A DNA stretch of 39,679 bases from Streptomyces sp. NP160 (GTDB lineage: Bacteria > Actinomycetota > Actinomycetes > Actinomycetales > Quadrisphaeraceae): contig NZ_VDMJ01000054.1 of NCBI RefSeq assembly GCF_006335115.1, positions 1 through 39,679 of the forward strand. Reading direction: 5' to 3'. The notes under the pieces are model-generated. The model did no database searches and had not been told where the DNA came from. It worked only from the letters and a program-made list of their open reading frames with translations. The position numbers were made by a program, and so were the translations under genes. Of this stretch, positions 37,166 through 39,679 are shown in pieces (the stretch's first letter is position 1; every line of letters starts with the position of its first letter).

Positions 37166-39616
37166 ATGAGCACGCTCTTCGACGACCTTCCCCTCCCGGT
37201 CCCGCAGACCCCCGCCGGGTCGCCCGCGGACGACGGGCGCCCGGGCGTGCTCGCCGACCGGCCAGCGGTCCGGATCGACCCCGCGGCGCTGCTGGAGGGG
37301 CTCAACCCGGCCCAGCGGGAGGGCGTGCTCCACCAGGGGTCGCCGCTGCTGCTGGTGGCCGGCGCCGGCTCGGGCAAGACGCGCGTGCTCACGCACCGCA
37401 TCGCCCACCTCGTGGCCGCCCGCGGGGCCCGCCCCGGGCAGGTGCTGGCCATCACCTTCACCAACAAGGCCGCCGGGGAGATGAAGGAGCGGCTCGAGGG
37501 GCTGGTCGGTCCCGCCGTCCGCTCGATGTGGGTCTCCACCTTCCACTCGGCGTGCGTGCGGATCCTGCGCCGCGAGGCGGAGTCCGCCGGGCTGCGCTCG
37601 AGCTTCTCCATCTACGACGCCGACGACTCGCGCCGCCTGCTCGCGCTCGTCGTCCGCGAGCTCGACCTCGACCCCAAGCGCTACGCCCCGCGCTCGCTGG
37701 CCACGCAGATCAGCAACCTCAAGAACGAGCTGGTCACGCCGGAGGCGCACGCCGCGAAGGCCGCGGACGGGACGCACGCCGAGCGGATCCTCGCCGAGGT
37801 CTACGCGCTCTACCAGGCCCGCCTGCGGCAGGCCAACGCCCTCGACTTCGACGACCTCATCATGACGACGGTGCGGGTGCTGCAGACCGTGCCCGCCGTC
37901 GCCGAGCACTACCGCCGCCGGTTCCGCCACGTCCTCGTGGACGAGTACCAGGACACCAACCACGCCCAGTACGTGCTCGTGCGCGAGCTGGTCGGCGGCC
38001 CCGGCGCCACCTGGGGCCCGGAGGGACAGCCCGACGGCGTCCCGCAGGCCGAGCTCACGGTCGTCGGTGACGCCGACCAGTCCATCTACGCCTTCCGCGG
38101 CGCGACGATCCGCAACATCGTCGAGTTCGAGGAGGACTACCCGGACGCCAAGACCGTGCTGCTGGAGCAGAACTACCGCTCCACGCAGACGATCCTGTCC
38201 GCGGCCAACGCCGTCATCGCCAAGAACGCCGACCGCCGGCCCAAGAACCTGTGGACGGCGGAGGGCAGCGGCGAGCAGATCGTCGGGTACGTCGCCGACG
38301 CCGAGCACGACGAGGCCGCCTTCGTCGCCTCCGAGATCGACAGGCTCGTCGACGACGAGGGCGTCCGCTACGGCGACGTCGCCGTCTTCTACCGCACCAA
38401 CGCGCAGTCGCGGGCGCTGGAGGAGGTGTTCGTGCGCGTCGGCCTGCCGTACAAGGTGGTCGGCGGCACGCGCTTCTACGAGCGCCGCGAGGTCCGCGAC
38501 GCCCTCGCCTACCTGCGGGCGCTGGCCAACCCGGACGACGTCGTCAGCCTGCGCCGCATCCTCAACGTCCCCAAGCGCGGCATCGGCGAGCGGGCCGAGG
38601 CGTGCGTGGCCGCCCTGGCCGACCGCGAGCGCATCGGCTTCCCGGCGGCGCTGGAGCGGGCGGCGGAGGCGCCGGGCATCGCGGCCCGCTCGCTGACCTG
38701 CATCCGCGGCTTCACCGACCTCATGGACGAGCTGCGCACGGTCGTCGAGGGCGGCGCGGGCCCGTCGACGGTGCTCGAGGCCGTGCTCGACAGGTCGGGC
38801 CTGCTCGCAGAGCTGCGCGCCAGCCTCGACCCGCAGGACGAGTCCCGCGTCGAGAACCTCGCCGAGCTCTCTGCGGTCGCCGCGGAGTACGAGCAGGCCA
38901 ACCCCGAGGGGACGCTGGCCGACTTCCTCGAGACGGTCTCGCTGGTGGCCGACGCGGACCAGATCCCCGGTGCCGCCGTGGCCGACGGGGCGGACGAGCA
39001 GGCCGGCGAGGACTCGGGAGTCGTCACGCTGATGACGCTCCACACCGCCAAGGGCCTGGAGTTCCCCGTCGTCTTCCTCACCGGCCTGGAGGACGGGACG
39101 TTCCCGCACCAGCGGTCGCTCGCCGACGACGACGAGCTGGCCGAGGAGCGGCGCCTGGCGTACGTGGGCATCACCCGCGCCCGCCGGTACCTGCGGATCT
39201 CCCGCGCGGCGTCCCGCAGCGCGTGGGGGCAGCCGCAGTACTTCCCGCCGTCGCGCTTCCTCGACGAGATCCCGCACGAGCTGGTGCGCTGGGAGCGCGC
39301 CGAGGCGTCGGGCTCCTCGGGCTGGGGTGGCGGCGCCGGGGGCGGCCGCGGCGGGTCGACCTACAACGCCGGCGGCTACGGCAGCAGCCACTCCTCGGCG
39401 CAGGCGAAGCTGGCGGGCACGCCCGGCGTGCGCACGGCGGGCACCCGGCCGGTGATCTCGCTGGCGGTCGGGGACCGCGTCACGCACGACTCCTTCGGCA
39501 TGGGCACCGTCGTCGCCGTCGAGGGGGCCGGTGACAAGACCGTGGCCCACGTCGACTTCCGCAGCGAGGGCACCAAGCGCCTGCTGCTGCGCTACGCCCC
39601 CGTCCAGAAGCTCTGA
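37166..39616 (+). CDS. pcrA: ATP-dependent DNA helicase, PcrA/UvrD family
   Basis: This 816-residue superfamily 1 helicase unwinds DNA 3' to 5' in nucleotide-excision and mismatch-related repair and clears proteins from DNA. The motifs are in order: Q motif LNPAQREGV, Walker A GAGSGKTR (about 66-73), TFTNKAAGEM, DEYQDTN, GDADQSIYAFRGA, QNYRST, TLHTAKGLEFPVVFLTGLEDG and EERRLAYVGITRAR. A Gly/Ser-rich linker leads to a C-terminal Tudor-like domain (AVGDRVTHDSFGMGTVVAVEG). It fits PcrA/UvrD1 of mycobacteria better than UvrD2, since no HRDC domain is seen. ATG 37166 follows TAGGCT by 9 nt, so the leader would be only a few bases long. Confidence 0.96.
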   Translation: MSTLFDDLPLPVPQTPAGSPADDGRPGVLADRPAVRIDPAALLEGLNPAQREGVLHQGSPLLLVAGAGSGKTRVLTHRIAHLVAARGARPGQVLAITFTNKAAGEMKERLEGLVGPAVRSMWVSTFHSACVRILRREAESAGLRSSFSIYDADDSRRLLALVVRELDLDPKRYAPRSLATQISNLKNELVTPEAHAAKAADGTHAERILAEVYALYQARLRQANALDFDDLIMTTVRVLQTVPAVAEHYRRRFRHVLVDEYQDTNHAQYVLVRELVGGPGATWGPEGQPDGVPQAELTVVGDADQSIYAFRGATIRNIVEFEEDYPDAKTVLLEQNYRSTQTILSAANAVIAKNADRRPKNLWTAEGSGEQIVGYVADAEHDEAAFVASEIDRLVDDEGVRYGDVAVFYRTNAQSRALEEVFVRVGLPYKVVGGTRFYERREVRDALAYLRALANPDDVVSLRRILNVPKRGIGERAEACVAALADRERIGFPAALERAAEAPGIAARSLTCIRGFTDLMDELRTVVEGGAGPSTVLEAVLDRSGLLAELRASLDPQDESRVENLAELSAVAAEYEQANPEGTLADFLETVSLVADADQIPGAAVADGADEQAGEDSGVVTLMTLHTAKGLEFPVVFLTGLEDGTFPHQRSLADDDELAEERRLAYVGITRARRYLRISRAASRSAWGQPQYFPPSRFLDEIPHELVRWERAEASGSSGWGGGAGGGRGGSTYNAGGYGSSHSSAQAKLAGTPGVRTAGTRPVISLAVGDRVTHDSFGMGTVVAVEGAGDKTVAHVDFRSEGTKRLLLRYAPVQKL

Positions 39617-39624
39617 CCCACCCC

Positions 39625-39640
39625 GCCCGTCATGACGGGC
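39625..39640 (+). terminator. 16-bp palindrome after the helicase gene
   Basis: GCCCGTCATGACGGGC starts 9 nt past the pcrA stop and is followed by CTTCCC. It could form a short terminator hairpin. Confidence 0.5.
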
Positions 39641-39658
39641 TTCCCGTGCACCTTCCCG

Positions 39659-39670
39659 CCGTGATCATGG
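39659..39670. repeat. second copy of the TGATCATGG repeat core
   Basis: CCGTGATCATGG matches one arm of the inverted repeat at 37073-37082. The window ends 9 bases later, so a pairing arm may lie outside. Confidence 0.5.
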
Positions 39671-39679
39671 ACCTCCCGA

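Noticed and set aside
37058-39550. Open frame of about 830 codons opposite the helicase gene
   Set aside because: Antisense shadow of pcrA. Its composition mirrors the helicase codons and no family is recognisable.

Overview
The window is very GC-rich, with strong G/C third-position bias, many GTG starts, and WhiB-family and BldM-type regulators, so it comes from an actinobacterium. The left-end order (whiB3/whiD-type gene, bldM-type gene, guaB, guaB3) resembles the block I know from Streptomyces and, in part, Mycobacterium. The lineage cannot be fixed from sequence alone; a Kineosporiaceae-like or other mycelial or differentiating actinobacterium is a reasonable guess. I see no rRNA, tRNA, CRISPR array or insertion sequence.

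Layout. (1) 1-5.5 kb, regulatory and purine block: whiB3-type iron-sulphur regulator (-), a MerR regulator with a degenerate cobalamin-binding-like domain, a BldM-type orphan response regulator, guaB and guaB3. (2) 5.5-25.1 kb, a polyol-catabolism island: an RbtT/DalT-type polyol permease and a GlpD paralogue (-), a SorC-family regulator (-), a divergent glpD-glpF-glpK operon (+), an FGGY kinase (-), a ribose-class ABC transporter (binding lipoprotein, permease, ATPase, DUF2291 protein; all -) headed by a zinc-type polyol dehydrogenase, a second SorC-family regulator (+), an RpiB-family isomerase and a fused DhaK-DhaL kinase (both -). (3) 25.3-28.6 kb: SURF1 - DUF3817 - guaA - small membrane protein (+). 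(4) 28.7-33.8 kb: a YdeI/DUF1905 protein (+), then a (-) series of Nudix hydrolase, nucleotidyltransferase, aldose epimerase, gluconokinase and AI-2E-type permease. (5) 34-39.6 kb: a glycerophosphodiesterase and a 5'-nucleotidase-type phosphohydrolase, each preceded by an 11-nt periodic PHO-box-like array, then a PcrA/UvrD helicase.

How the genes work together. The right part of the island (ABC importer, dehydrogenase, DhaKL-type kinase, RpiB-type isomerase, SorC regulator) matches the erythritol/threitol route described in Mycobacterium smegmatis: polyol to erythrulose, to erythrulose 4-phosphate, to erythrose 4-phosphate. The left part is glycerol uptake and oxidation, plus a second GlpD-like enzyme and an MFS polyol carrier of unproved substrate. 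Copies of a GTGCAC element lie in four control regions of the island, suggesting a local SorC-family regulon. guaB/guaB3 and guaA flank the island, so it looks inserted into, or grown inside, a GMP-synthesis neighbourhood. In the last 6 kb, phosphodiester and nucleotide scavenging seem to be under PhoP-type control. Many starts look leaderless, with a TANNNT box 6-7 nt before the start codon, and several operons are tied together by 4-nt GTGA overlaps.
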